Both the position numbers and the translations under genes were made by a program. 64,000 nucleotides of DNA from Liopterus haemorrhoidalis (taxonomy: Eukaryota > Arthropoda > Insecta > Coleoptera > Dytiscidae), in assembly GCA_963971575.1 (NCBI GenBank), contig OZ020625.1:310001-374000 (forward strand), in the 5' to 3' direction. The notes beneath the pieces are model-generated. The model saw only the letters and a program-made list of their open reading frames with translations, was not told the DNA's origin and ran no database searches. Positions 1-10,291 of the stretch are shown here, piece after piece (within the stretch, counting starts at the first letter, position 1; every line of letters starts with the position of its first letter).

Positions 1-854
1 ATAGGGGTTAAATCTGGACTGCGTGGAGGCCAATTTATGTCACCTCTCCGGGAGATCAATTTGCCTGAGAAAAATTCACGAACACGTGGCAGAGACATAT
101 TGGACGTGTGTGAAGTTGCTCCGTCCTGTTGGAACCATGTTCTTTGGTTATAGCCAGGAAAGTTTTGCAGTTCAGGTACCAAGAAGTTGTCTAACATCTC
201 CACATAACGCTCTGAATTCACTGTAACTGCACGCCCCCTTTCGTCTTCAAAAAAGTAAGGGCCGATAATTTCTCGCGCCGACATCGCAGCCCATACGGTC
301 ACTTTAGGCGAATGTAGGGGTTCCTGATGTTTGCGTTTCGGATTCGTTGCACTCCAGTAGCGGCAGTTCTGCTTATTTACGTGGCCATTAAGATGAAAAT
401 TAGCTTCATCCGAAAACAAAATGTTGGTAAACGTTGAAAATCGCTCAATCACCTGATCTTGGGGCTTTAATTCTTGCACCAATTGAATTTTGTAGGGGTG
501 CAGCTTTAGGTCTTTGTGCATAATGCGATGTAATGATGATCTATGCACATTTAAAGCACTTGCGCGCTTCCGAATTGAAAGGTTCGGGTCGTCACGAACA
601 GACTGATTAACATTCTCCACGTTTTCTACCGTTCTTGATGACCTAGGTCGCCCGGATTTTGATTTATCCAGCGTTGTACCAGTCTCTTCAAACTTTTTAA
701 CCCAATTTCGAATGAGAGGAATGCTTGGCGCATCATTTAAGTGGCGAAAACCTCGAATACTGCAGAATTTTCTACGCGCTACAGTCGCCGAATCACCGTT
801 TTTGTAAAACTCTCGCACGCATAACGCGCGGTCTGCTCCCGAGAAACGCTCCAT
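1..854 (-). CDS. DD41D mariner-type transposase, partial (open at window edge)
   Basis: Cut-and-paste transposase. Read from the ATG at 854-852 it begins MERFSGADRALCVREFYKNG, an N-terminal helix-turn-helix region shared with copy 2. The frame at 854 is still the frame at positions 3-17, where SPDLTP is encoded, so there is no net frameshift over 284 codons. Against copies 2 and 3 it lacks 27 nt near position 454, which removes nine residues in frame between the DNA-binding and catalytic parts. The first catalytic Asp (SDEANF region, near 410) and second (QDGATSHTS, near 115) are present; the third lies beyond the edge. This may be the best preserved DD41D copy, but I cannot confirm that it is intact. 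Confidence 0.75.
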   Translation of the reverse strand, partial: MERFSGADRALCVREFYKNGDSATVARRKFCSIRGFRHLNDAPSIPLIRNWVKKFEETGTTLDKSKSGRPRSSRTVENVENVNQSVRDDPNLSIRKRASALNVHRSSLHRIMHKDLKLHPYKIQLVQELKPQDQVIERFSTFTNILFSDEANFHLNGHVNKQNCRYWSATNPKRKHQEPLHSPKVTVWAAMSAREIIGPYFFEDERGRAVTVNSERYVEMLDNFLVPELQNFPGYNQRTWFQQDGATSHTSNMSLPRVREFFSGKLISRRGDINWPPRSPDLTP

Positions 855-969
855 AGCGACTGCATTCCCAAGAGCCAGGCTACCGATTGACATAATCCCC
901 GCGCCCCTCGGATACGTTGCGTTCACGCAGTAAGCTAAATAAATATAAAATTTCTTGTGAGACACCTTG
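1..969 (-). mobile_element. Tc1/mariner element, DD41D type, copy 1 (runs off the window)
   Basis: The 5' terminal inverted repeat is at the right end; read on the minus strand it begins CAAGGTGTCTCACAAGAAAT, next to a TA target. The same terminus, with one or two changes, ends copies 2 and 3 at 24499 and 42204. The window edge cuts the element just before its third catalytic Asp. This is the only copy with an intact 5' leader. Family placement near the DD41D (rosa/VISITOR-like) mariners rests on catalytic spacing counted in copies 2 and 3. Confidence 0.85.
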
Positions 970-971
970 TA

Positions 972-1235
972 TATTGCGTTCACATTTAGATTTGGTTATT
1001 TTGGTTACTTTTATAGTGTAGTACTGACTTTTAAATGTAAATTTGTCGTTTCAAAATATTCCTTACGCTGTAAAACCTACTTCAAATTTGTTGGTTATGA
1101 TCATTATCACTAAGATATCATTTATCCTTATGACATATGTCAAATGAATTGACATTTTAAGAAAGTGAAATTTTTTACCATGTTTTAATACCAACATGTC
1201 ATACAATTTCGAAGGTGCAAACTATTGAATGTATC
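972..1235 (-). repeat. Decayed copy of the 295-bp TA MITE
   Basis: This stretch matches the reverse complement of the MITE at 48296-48590. Shared words include CCTTACGCTGTAAAACC, TTTGACATATGTCA-like sequence and ATACCAACATGTCATA. The ends are eroded and it abuts the DD41D element. It has no coding capacity. Confidence 0.6.
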
Positions 1236-1639
1236 AGTTTGTAATTTTTACTTATATGAGCACTGCTGCCTTTGTTTAAGGGCCGTTCTTTCAGAGCCTA
1301 AAATGATTTTAAGTAGTGCATTAGACATGAAACATTTTCCAACTACTTAAACTTATAAATATTCTGTAATGCTAAAATGTCAAGTAGATCAACTTCACTG
1401 AAACTTTACCAAACTTTCCAACTTTATAGTTAATATGTTCAAAACCAATTCTTCAATTTGCTTCGATATATTTTCAAAATTTACATAATTATGTTAAAAT
1501 ATACTGGAGAAATAATTACTCTAAAAGCCCTTGGCTAGAATTCGATAGAATAGAAATACCAACAAAAATATTCGCTAAATTTTACATACCTCTATCCCAA
1601 ATTATGAAATTTATATTAAACTTTCCGAGCATGAACGAT

Positions 1640-2116
1640 CAGTAGCGTTTCAGATGGATATTTATTGTTTAACAGCAGATTTACAAAATATTTCTTTAAA
1701 GCAGGAATTCGTTAACCGATATACGCATATAAAACTATCTTCAATTGGGTCTTGCATAAGAGAAACAGACTAACAGACACACAAATGGATATTTATTGTT
1801 TAAAAGCAATTCAAAATATATTTCTTTAAGGGGGGGGGTATGGTCAATTTCTTTAAAGCAGGAATTCGTTAACCGAGGTACGTACGTAAAAAATAACCTG
1901 GATTGGATCTTGGTTAAGAGAGACACAAACTAACGGACATACAGATGGATATTTATTGTTTAACAGCAGATTTACAAAATATTTCTTTAAAGCAGGAATT
2001 CGTTAACCTATATACGCAGATAAAACTATCTTCAATTGGGTCTTGCATAAGAGAAACAGACTAACAGACACACAAATGGATATTTATTGTTTCAAAGCAA
2101 TTCAAAATATATTTCT
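1640..2116. repeat. About 131-bp tandem repeat, left block
   Basis: Units carry GGATATTTATTGTTTAACAG, then GCAGGAATTCGTTAACCGA, then a GAGAAACAGACTAACAGACA-like segment. The first word recurs near 1655, 1787, 1947 and 2078. The block continues after an inserted foldback element at 2870-3096, and a unit in reverse orientation lies at 4336-4408. At 1830-1843 a short relic of a foldback end (G-run then TATGGTCA) sits between units. Confidence 0.75.
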
Positions 2117-2120
2117 TTAA

Positions 2121-2865
2121 GGGGGGGGGTATGGTCAGAGCAGCACATTTTATACCTATTTTCAAGATTTTTTTTTTAGAAAACTGTTAATAGTAACTTG
2201 ATTGGGATAATACCTACAGTAAAGAACAACCTTTGAAGAGTATCCAAAAAAAATTTTATTGAAAAATATCGAAAATTAAGCTCGTGACATGAATTTGAAA
2301 TTTTCGTTCAGGACAAAGAGTTGATTTGCGGTGAGACACATAACTAATGACTGAATCATCTAAAACAAAAAAACCAAAAATATTTCGTTAGTTTATGAGT
2401 TTCTCGAGGTAACGCTGTCGAGATATATTTTTTTTTTCTTGCTTTTTTTTATGGAATTTTTTACAACAGAAAACAGAAATTTCGAAAAAAAAATTTCCGT
2501 TTTTTTCGTTTTTTTGACTTCAAACTTATACCAAAAATTAAATAATCTATATATTTGAAAAAACTCGACAGCGTTACCTCAACAAACTCATAAACTAACG
2601 AAATATTTTTGGTTTTTTTGTTTTAGATGATCCAGTCATTAGTTATGTGTCTCACCGCAAATCAACTCTTTGTCCTGAACGAAAATTTCAAATTCATGTC
2701 ACGAGCTTAATTTTCGATATTTTTCAATAAAATTTTTTTTTGGATACTCTTCAAAGGTTGTTCTTTACTGTAGGTATTATCCCAATCAAGTTACTATTAA
2801 CAGTATTCTAAAAAAAAATCTTGAAAATGGGTATAAAATGTGCTGCTCTGACCATACCCTCCCCC
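2121..2865. mobile_element. Long foldback element, subfamily A, with TTAA target duplication
   Basis: A near-perfect inverted repeat of about 340 bp per arm surrounds a short centre near 2480. The outer ends are G-run + TATGGTCAGAGCAGCAC and its complement. TTAA lies immediately outside both ends (2117-2120 and 2866-2869), and the flanks are tandem-repeat unit sequence. It has no ORF. The inner arm motif GTTAGTTTATGAGTTT, followed by CGAGGTAACG, is shared with the elements at 35051 and 62436. The TTAA target suggests piggyBac-type mobilisation, but the G-run ends are unusual. Confidence 0.8.
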
Positions 2866-2869
2866 TTAA

Positions 2870-3096
2870 AGCAGGAATTCGTTAACCGAGGTACGTAAAT
2901 AAAAAATAACCTCGATTGGATCTTGATTAAGAGAGAAACAGACTGACGGACATACATATGGATATTTGTTGTTTAATAGCAGATTTACAAAATATTTTGT
3001 TAAAGCGGGATTTCGTTAACCGAGGTACGTACGTAAAAAATAACCTCGATTTGATCTTGGTTAAGAGAGAAACAGACTAACGGACATACAGATGAA
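2870..3096. repeat. About 131-bp tandem repeat, right block
   Basis: This continues the 1640-2116 array, with two units carrying CGTTAACCGAGGTACGTA and GAGAGAAACAGACT. It ends where a hAT-type MITE end begins at 3097. Confidence 0.7.
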
Positions 3097-3150
3097 TATT
3101 TGCAGGTCTTTGAACCGGAACTAAACCGAAAACCGAAAAAAACGTTATTT
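3097..3150 (-). mobile_element. End fragment of the GGTTCCGGTTT hAT-type MITE
   Basis: GCAGGTCTTTGAACCGGAAC followed by ACCGAAAACCG matches the reverse complement of the right end of the complete MITE at 58028-58529. Only about 50 bp remain. Confidence 0.6.
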
Positions 3151-3174
3151 TTGTCAATAATAAAATAATTTTTG

Positions 3175-3357
3175 TAAAATTTTTCGAAATTTTTTCTATC
3201 TATTTTTTCATACTTATATGTAACGTTTCCATGGTCATGATAAATAATATCTCTGTTAGAAAATATTAGGCCAAGTTATTTCTACTCTGCTGCTAGAATG
3301 TATTTTATATAAGTACTTTGTGATGATGGTCGGTCCTGTGGTGACCACAGATGATTT
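3175..3357 (+). mobile_element. Helentron-like (DINE-1-like) element, 3' end fragment
   Basis: It contains the family's 3' part: ACGTTTCCATGGTCATGATA, TTAGGCCAAGTTATTTCTAC, then GGTCGGTCCTGTGG and the hairpin to ATGA before a T-run. The 5' half and the (GTCY)n core are missing. Confidence 0.7.
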
Positions 3358-3634
3358 TTTTTCTTATTACTGTTTTTATTTATTTTGTCTTGGGTGTCTG
3401 TCTTGTCCGTAATTTTTAAAATTCAGGAATATATGTCTTCATAATTTTTTTACCTTGGTTTTGTGTCTCTCAATTTCTTTTAAATTTCTCAACATCTCTA
3501 TTTAGTCCTCAAATGGCCTTCACAACCCTACAAATGATCCATGAGTTCTCTAATTTTCTTATAATGGTCTACAAGTACTGTAGGTACGGTTTAAATTATT
3601 CCCTAGTACTTACTTAACTGACAAATAGCCCGTA

Positions 3635-3960
3635 AGTACTTAAATTTTACTCAGTTGGTCTATGAGTACTTTAATTTCCCCCTAAATGGTCTATGAGTAT
3701 TTTAATTTCCCCCCAAATGGTCTGAGTATTTTAATTTCCCCCCAAATGGTTTATGAGTATTTTAATTTCCCCCCAAATGGTCTATGAGTATTTTAATTTC
3801 CCCCTAAATGGTCTATGAGTATTTTAATTTCCCCCTAAATGGTCTATGAGTATTTTAATTTCCCCCCAAATGGTCTATGAGTATTTTAATTTCCCCCTAA
3901 ATGGTCTATGAGTATTTTAATTTCCCCCTAAATGGTCTATGAGTATTTTGTCTCTCATAT
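3635..3960. repeat. 31-bp minisatellite
   Basis: About ten copies of a unit reading GGTCTATGAGTATTTTAATT + TCCCCCYAAAT. The units differ mainly in the C/T content of the C-run, and one copy has lost a few bases near 3720. The homogeneity suggests recent amplification. It is non-coding. Confidence 0.85.
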
Positions 3961-4335
3961 CGCAAGTTTTTTCAATGTCCTTTCAACTTGTTTTGGAATT
4001 TGATTTAGAGTTATATTTTTTACTTGATTTAGAATATTGGTAGAGAATCTGAAAAGGCTTTAACCTGAAGGGGTGGGGTCAACCGTATTAAGTTCCCAGG
4101 AAGAGAATAGGAGCCAATCAAAAAAGTCAATAATGACATTTTACTTTATTCTGAGTTTGACATACGAAGAGCTGGATATAAGGGAGTAGATAATAGTGAA
4201 TTAAGCCCTTTTCCAAATTACGAGATTTGTACGACCAATTTACTACCGTTACCTTCGCAAACAGTGACATTCAAAAGTTTCTCGCAAAAAATCTAAGAAG
4301 AATTCTAAAAAAAAATTCTAATAAATCCCTCTATA

Positions 4336-4408
4336 CTTTTTACGTACGTACCTCGGTTAACGAAATCCCGCTTTAACGAAATATTTTGTAAATTCAACAA
4401 CAAATATC
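4336..4408 (-). repeat. Inverted unit of the 131-bp tandem repeat
   Basis: TACGTACCTCGGTTAACGAA followed by ATCCCGCTTTAACGAAATA is the reverse complement of the units at 2870-3096. It is cut at its right side by the MITE half at 4409. Confidence 0.6.
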
Positions 4409-4630
4409 CAGGGCTTCGAACCGTTATTTTTTTCGATTCGGTTTTCGTTCTGGTTCAATTCAAAAAATATATATATCGGTTCGGTTCCGGTTTTCGTTGC
4501 GGCAAAAACAACGGTTCTTTTTCGGTTTTCGGTTCAGTTCAGAGTGATAATTTTTTAAATGATTTTATTTGAATTAGAAATTTATTTTTTACTATAATTT
4601 AGAAGAATATTTTATTCCTTATTTTGTAAT
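4409..4630 (+). mobile_element. hAT-type MITE, left half
   Basis: It starts CAGGGCTTCGAACCGTTATT and continues with repeated CGGTTTTCGGTTC-like words, matching the left half of the complete copy at 58028-58529. The match stops at about 4618, where the (GACR)n tract of the Helentron-like copy begins. Confidence 0.7.
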
Positions 4631-4631
4631 A

Positions 4632-4919
4632 AGGCAGACAGACGGACGAACAGACAGACGGACGAACAGACAGACGGACGAACAGACAGACGGACGAACA
4701 GACAGACGGACTGACAGACAGACGGACGAACAGACAGACAGACCGACAGACAGACCGACAGACAGACCGACAGACAGACCGACAGACAGACCGACAGACA
4801 TCATGCTAAAAATAGTCAAAACGTTATGCAGGGACCTCAATTCGTGTAGATCCATCGAAATCTCGAAATGTCAAAATCGGTATGATCACAATACCTCCCT
4901 TATATATGTTGGCGGTCGG
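4632..4919 (-). mobile_element. Helentron-like element, 5' half
   Basis: On the minus strand it has the 5' terminus ACCGACCGCCAACATATATA, the conserved block with CGAGATTTCGATGGAT and GAGGTCCCTGCATAACG, then a (GTCY)n tract of about 170 bp at 4632-4800. It is truncated inside the tract. The tract is open as a 78-residue Leu-Ser-Val repeat frame, which is not a gene. Confidence 0.75.
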
Positions 4920-5086
4920 TAAAAATAGGTTTATTGTTAATAATACCGCTCCTACATACCGTGTGAATTATTTAAGGAGCAACATACATGTTTCACATAT
5001 AATGTTAATGAAGTGAGTTATTTCATTTGCAACATAGCAAATTATGAAAGCAAGCTCGTATCCATGGCAACAGATATGCAATGGTA

Positions 5087-5239
5087 TTTTTTTTTAAATT
5101 TTTTTAATGGCCTTTGCTTCTCTGGCAATTAGCCAGGACAAATTTTATTTGAGAAAATGTCCATGCCTGAACGGGATTCGAACCCGAGACCTTAGCAACG
5201 CAGAGCACATGTGTTACCACTACGCTACGCCGGTCGGCA
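5087..5239 (-). mobile_element. tRNA-derived SINE, family 1
   Basis: On the minus strand it starts with a tRNA-like head: an A-box-like TAGCGTAGTGGTAACAC, then a B box GGGTTCGAATCCCG. A body follows, ending in an A-run (T-run at 5087 on the plus strand). The 8-bp duplication CAATGGTA lies at 5079-5086 and 5240-5247. A second copy is at about 12815-12979. Confidence 0.85.
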
Positions 5240-5381
5240 CAATGGTAATTAGATATATAAGTTATTTAACATGATAAAATTCTTAGACGGCTAAAAAATA
5301 GTAAATTAGAAACAATAAATGGATTTTTATTAGTTTGTTTATATTTACATACAAACAAAAATAATAATCTCCTTAGTAGTT

Positions 5382-5571
5382 TTTTTTTTTTTTTAATTTA
5401 ATTTTTGGTCTTAGCTATGATGGCCATTAACCAGTATATCTTTATTTTTATTATAGATACATTAATTTTTAAAACAAATACAAACATCCATGCCATCACC
5501 GGGATTCGAACCCGAGCCCCCATGGTTAGCAGTCTAATGAGCTGACCACTACGCCATAGCGACCGGCAATG
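5382..5571 (-). mobile_element. tRNA-derived SINE, family 2
   Basis: The minus-strand head reads GGCGTAGTGGTCAGCTCATT (A-box region) and then GGGTTCGAATCCCGG (B box). The tail is an A-run (T-run at 5382). A perfect 12-bp target duplication, TCCTTAGTAGTT, lies at 5370-5381 and 5572-5583. The head differs from family 1, but both begin with a G/C-rich GCCG..CGG word. Confidence 0.88.
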
Positions 5572-5735
5572 TCCTTAGTAGTTAAGTGCAAAAAATATTT
5601 AAAAAAATAATATTTTGTCTTTTCTATGGATACGATAAGCATTTGTTTTATGGCTATGTTGCTTTTGAAATAACTCACTTCATTAACATTATATGTGAAA
5701 CATGTATGTTGCTCCTTAAATAATTCACCCGGTAT

Positions 5736-6500
5736 ATGGCGGTCGATAAAAAAGAGAGAGTAAAATTATAATAAAAAAAGAAAAAACGAAATAGATTCTG
5801 TGACATTTAAAAAAAAATGCAACACTTTACATAGTGATCTAATTATGTAGGTAGTTACAGCAATAAGTGTGTCCTGGCAGGACGAAGGACTCAAGATTCA
5901 GGACATCTCTATGAAGTGCGATTCTGACAGTTAATTGGAAAAAAGACTCTAAGCATCTTTGAAGTGAACATTTCTTTATTGCATTAGCATCTTGCTAGAA
6001 TTTCTTTTATCTTTCCAACATTTTAAGATTTAACATTTTAAAAGCTCTACGCGCGATTTTATTTTCATAAAAAAATTGAATTATAAAAAAAAATCAGGGA
6101 TGCACAATTAAAAATATTTTAAAGGACAATTTTTAGCTGTATATAAGTGTTGGTGATTTTAAAAATTCAAACCGCAGGACGCTATCTGTTTTAGTTTTTG
6201 AGTTATGAATTTTTGAAAATTGTAATTTTTTACCCCTGGAGGCTAATATTGTAGGCAACCCACAACACGTTTGTGCTATGCGGTAAAGTATATAAGGTTA
6301 GGGGATTCTTTTTAAGTGAATAAGTGATGTTTGTCTATGATGGGCACTTCTCGGTCACTAGGGGCATAGGCCCAAAATATAAAAAAAAATCTTTTTTATT
6401 TAGTCCAGTTATGACATTTTTAAGACACGCCGAAAGAGCACAGTACGATCTGATTTCCTAAACATAAATTCATTATTGTTTTTCAAGATTTTGCATAATA
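5736..6500. other. AT-rich non-coding stretch
   Basis: No gene seen. Around 6165-6220 it has the word TCAAACCGCAGGACGCTATC and a 'GTTTTTGAGTTATGAATTTT' motif that recurs near 11510, 57250 and 57530, so part of it is an old dispersed repeat. Confidence 0.4.
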
Positions 6501-6504
6501 ATAA

Positions 6505-6605
6505 TAAAGATATTAGGCCAAGTTATTTCTACTCTGCTGCTAGAATGTATTTTATGCAAGTACTTTGTCATGACGATCAGTCCTGTGGTGGCCACAGCTG
6601 AATTT
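6505..6605 (+). mobile_element. Helentron-like element, 3' end fragment
   Basis: ATATTAGGCCAAGTTATTTC and GCTAGAATGTATTTTATGCA lead to the terminal hairpin CCTGTGGTGGCCACAG and CTGA. Only the last 100 bp or so are present. Confidence 0.7.
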
Positions 6606-6689
6606 TACTTGCCCGACGTTAATATATAAGGGGCAAGTATTGTAATCGCGAAAATTTTCGATGTCGAGATTTTGACGGATGACCACGTT

Positions 6690-7113
6690 TCATGGTCCAG
6701 GGAATCCAAAAGAACTATTTTCGAAGTGCCGTCCGTATGTGTGTGTGTCTGTGTGTCTGTGTGTGTGTCTGTATTTATACACGATAACTCCAGAACGGTT
6801 CAACAAAGAGAGTTCGTTCTGGTACTAAAAAAATTTCCTATTAATTGGGAAGAACCCTATTGTTTTTTATAAAAATCCGAAACCGGAAATGGAAGTTATT
6901 AAACTTTAAAATTTTAAAAAATTCGTAACTAGTAAACCAAGCCTTGGACAAAAATTTGTATAGAACATAATTTGATGTATTTTTGAAGATTTACCTAAAA
7001 CTTTTTAAATTAAAAAAAAATAATGATAATTTTTTAAAAAATATTTTTTTTTACTTATTTTTTTATGGGAGGGCAAGTCTAGCGCAGGTCTCTCTTCGCC
7101 ACTGGTTTTATTA
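6690..7113 (+). repeat. Dispersed repeat with a GT-rich core, copy 1
   Basis: It begins TTCATGGTCCAGGGAATC, has a (GT)n/(CTGT) tract at 6737-6770, then CACGATAACTCCAGAACGG, and ends GGAGGGCAAGTCTAGCGCAG followed by TTCGCCACTGGTTTTAT. A second copy lies at 49128-49546. The class is not certain. Confidence 0.7.
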
Positions 7114-7660
7114 GCTATAAATCAGTCTAGGTATTTTTCCTATATTTAGATCAAATATCTGTATATGCATGCCAAATGAATATCAGCTTGAGCAACCCTA
7201 GTGCTACATTCAAGACAGCCTGAACAAAGGGCATATAAAGTCCTCGAATTATAAAATAGACGGTCGCTATTTTTCAAACAATAAACAATTTAATGTGCAT
7301 TGAATTTGTCTCCTATTATTAATATGCGGTTAAAATCACGTTATGAATTTACGGAATGAATTTTCCGATAATGGGGAAAATCTATTTAGCTTTTCACATT
7401 TTCCACATACTGGCTGCATTGTGGCTAGCACACCACTTCACTCCCGCCTCCGCCTCCGCATCCCACCGTGACTTTATCATTAGCGACACAACACTACAAA
7501 ATTATACGGTGAAAACTTTCAAAAACGACAACTGCAAATTTAGATAAACGTCGTGATATTTGAGAAGACAAAGAGATCAAACGGAATATCTACCATTGAT
7601 GTTCAGCGGTGTTTCCCAACCGGTGTGTCGCGACACTGTCCTGACTCACTCCTCATTATT
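7114..7660. other. Unassigned stretch with a possible hAT-type end
   Basis: No supported gene. At 7605-7640 the text GTGTTTCCCAACCGGTGTGT then CGCGACAC resembles the outer end of hAT MITEs, but I see no matching right end. The 63-codon open frame at 7356-7547 has no recognisable domain. Confidence 0.3.
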
Positions 7661-7663
7661 TTT

Positions 7664-8060
7664 CTTCCGAGAGGAAAGTAAGTGTATCGCGTAGATAAAA
7701 AGGTTGAAAACCACCGATATACAATAATATCAAAAACTATATTCTAAGCTGGAAACATAATCTGGCGAAAGATCTTTCCAGATAGCATTTAAAACAATTA
7801 TTTTTCCGAGAGTAATTTTTTCCTAAGGAAAGTAAGTGTATCGCGTAGATAAAAAGGTTGAAAACCACCGATATACAATAATATCAAAAACTATATTCTA
7901 AACTGGAAACACAATCTGGCGAAAGAATTTTCCAGATAGCAATTAAAACAATTATTTTTCCGAGAGTAATTTTTTCCTAAGGAAAGTAAGTGTATCGCGT
8001 AGATAAAAAGGTTAAAAACCACTGATATACAATAATATCAAAAAAATATTTAAAATAATA
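7664..8060. repeat. 154-bp tandem repeat, about 2.5 units
   Basis: GGAAAGTAAGTGTATCGCGT recurs at 7673, 7827 and 7981, followed each time by AGATAAAAAGGTT(G/A)AAAACC. Neighbouring units are highly alike. It is non-coding. Confidence 0.85.
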
Positions 8061-8639
8061 ATTAGCCAGCTTAATGTTGCCCCATTTTATTATGAAGGAA
8101 TTAAAGTGGTCGAAAAGTACAAGACCCTCTCGTGAACAGTGTATCGGCAAGTGTGCCATCAAATGCCGATAAATGAGTAAATTTCCCGTCCCCTATTTCT
8201 GGACATTTTAACCTTCCAAAAAGATAGCCAATAACGAGGGATGAACATTTGGAGAGATGAACATGGAAATTTTTGAAAAATGTAGTAACAAGGACAAAAA
8301 TCAACTAACAGTCCTTATCCCCCCCCCTCTTCCTCCCAAAGGATTGTGATCTTAAATGTCAAAGGTGCGCCCTTATGTCTGTGTGTAAACAATTGAGTCG
8401 ATAAAAAGAAAATCCTAAAAAATATTTGAGATATTTCAGCGTTTTTGAAGCCATCTGAAAAGCTTTCAGGAAAATAAACACTACAAGAATCTCTTGAAAT
8501 TCAGAACCAAAACACTGGGTTACTATGACAACGGACATAACACGCGGGGAGACGGATATGTAACTGCGGGACCCCCCCCCCCCCGCACACACACTATACA
8601 GATCACAGGCAGAATGGCTTTACTGACATACATACGAAA

Positions 8640-9600
8640 CTCGAAAAAATTAAAAATTTATGGGAAGTGTGAATTTTCACACATTTCAGAGTTCGCAGGT
8701 ATTTATTAAGTGAATGATGATTATTTGGGATGCCAAAACAAATTTTATGTTAAAATATTTTCTTGTTAATTTTAATTCAAGTGCCTCATACCATTATTAA
8801 GGTTTCTAAATATGTGCAGTATTTTTTTTATATAGCAAGGTTCATTAAGATTTTGAAAATTGCGCCTATGGCTTCCATTGGTTGTTTTAAGTCATAACTC
8901 CACGTGATTTCGTGTATTCAATTTCAACAATTTCCACTGGTTATTAAATTTACGCTTTTAAAAATTAAATGCAACATTTGCCAAAATATAACTAGAATTT
9001 TGAAAAAATAATTTAAACAAAATAAAAATGCAAAAAAAATAGAAGAAATAAAATTGTCTCGAGACCGGAACCCTAGTTTGCAAATTAGAACGCGAGAACG
9101 CTAACCATTACACTATCAAAGCATGGGTTAATGAGTTACATAAGTTATTAAATATTTTACACGGTCAAGCAAAAAATGTGTTATTTTCCGAAAACATAAT
9201 CTGATCAAAAATTCCTGTTGTACCATTCCGGTTCACACAAATATCCATTATTTATAATTTTTAGATTTTTAGTTTAAACCATCTGGGCTACAGGCTGTGG
9301 GACAAAAATTTTTTTGCACAATTTTAGCAAAAATCGCGTAAAATAAATTTTGCAAAAATGAAATTTTGATCGTTAATCCACTTACTAAGGGCTTTCATTT
9401 GATACCCTACTCAGAATTTTAAAAACATATTTATTTTTTCGATGAACAGATATTTGTTTATATTTTTAGGAGGATAAGTTTTTTAGATGTTTTAGTATTT
9501 TTCCTATGTGCGGGTCAAAGAGTTGTATAAGCATGCCAAATTTCAACTCTTTAGGTTTAGCCGTTTGGCTACAATTTTTAGTGAACAGACAGACAAACGA
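8640..9600 (+). repeat. About 950-bp dispersed repeat (family 3), copy 1
   Basis: It is matched in inverted orientation by 43150-44110 and partly by 61996-62260. One end has the hairpin word TGTGAATTTTCACACA, and the other has a short ACAGACAGACAAACG tract. A tRNA-like stretch in reverse (CCGGAACCC...AACGCTAACCATTACAC, about 9063-9115) sits inside. It is possibly a second non-autonomous rolling-circle or SINE-composite family. Confidence 0.65.
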
Positions 9601-9689
9601 CAAAATGACGGTATACGGGTCTAAAAATGTTGTTCAAGAGGGGGGTCTCGGACTACATAAGTTTAAGAACCCCTGTACTAGAAGTATTT

Positions 9690-9726
9690 GAAATATTGGG
9701 AAAGTATTTGAAATATAAGGAAAATA
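9690..9726 (-). repeat. 20-bp minisatellite, outlying piece
   Basis: TATTTGAAATATTGGGAAAG is the reverse complement of the 20-bp minisatellite unit at 30780-32300. The array continues at 10292-10400, across a TIR element. Confidence 0.6.
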
Positions 9727-10291
9727 CGGACGATTCCGCTTAATTGGGCCACCGCTTAATTGGGCCAAATACCAAAGAACAGAAACCAAACCAAGGAACC
9801 AACAGTAAATTTACATGTTTAATTGGGACAACATTTCGCTTAATTGGGACAGTAAATTTAAGATCACAGTACATATTATGTTACACATATTCTCAAGAAA
9901 AAATATGTACAAAGAATTTAATATTACAGCGTTATTTTATGCAGGAAGGAAATGAAGGGAGCCCTACATCCGCACTGAATACCTGTGCTGATTTTGTACA
10001 AGTGAAATGTTACAAAAACAAAAGACTACACTTGACACATTTTTGCATTGAATTAAATTGTATGTACCTATTTATTATTTTATTTTGGAATTTATTATTA
10101 TTTTTTCTTAAAAGTTTATATTTTTTGGTTATATGTAATTTATAGTTTTGTCCAAGAGTTTATAAAATAAAATTATTGAAAGAAAAATATGCATTGTTTA
10201 ATTTTATGTGAAATTCGCTTAATTGGGGCAGCCGCTTAATTGGGCCAAAATGCCTAAGTCCCGATGTGTCCCAATTAAGCGGAATCGACTG
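9727..10291. mobile_element. TIR element of pogo/Tigger-like appearance, TA target
   Basis: The ends read CGGACGATTCCGCTTAATTG on the left and, in complement, CAGTCGATTCCGCTTAATTG on the right, each flanked by TA. The motif CGCTTAATTGGG(A/C)C is repeated near both ends. The 133-codon open frame at 9744-10145 starts in the TIR and shows no transposase motif, so I treat the element as non-autonomous. Confidence 0.8.

Larger units (their letters stand above)
4959..5732. mobile_element. Long-TIR TA element carrying two SINE insertions
   Basis: Inverted ends of about 75-80 bp (CCGTGTGAATTATTTAAGGA on the left, the complement on the right) are flanked by TA. The inner TIR word TTTCATTTGCAACATAG is shared with the TIRs of the transposase-bearing element at 45013-46398, so this is probably a non-autonomous relative. 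Without the two SINEs and their duplications it would be about 410 bp. Confidence 0.75.

Noticed and set aside
3635..3960. CRISPR-like regular repeats (also 30780-31484)
   Set aside because: Direct tandem repeats without unique spacers, in a eukaryotic genome.
4619..4855. Leu-Ser-Val/Cys repeat open frames (also 17202-17507, 53234-53488 minus) and Thr-Asp-Arg frames (31758-31988, 52922-53131, 61779-61994 plus)
   Set aside because: They are translations of the (GTCY)n core of the Helentron-like family and lack any independent coding support.
5160..5240. Possible genuine tRNA genes in reverse at 5160-5240, 5505-5570 and 12910-12980
   Set aside because: They have A and B boxes but lack a complete cloverleaf and are followed by SINE bodies with A-runs and target duplications.
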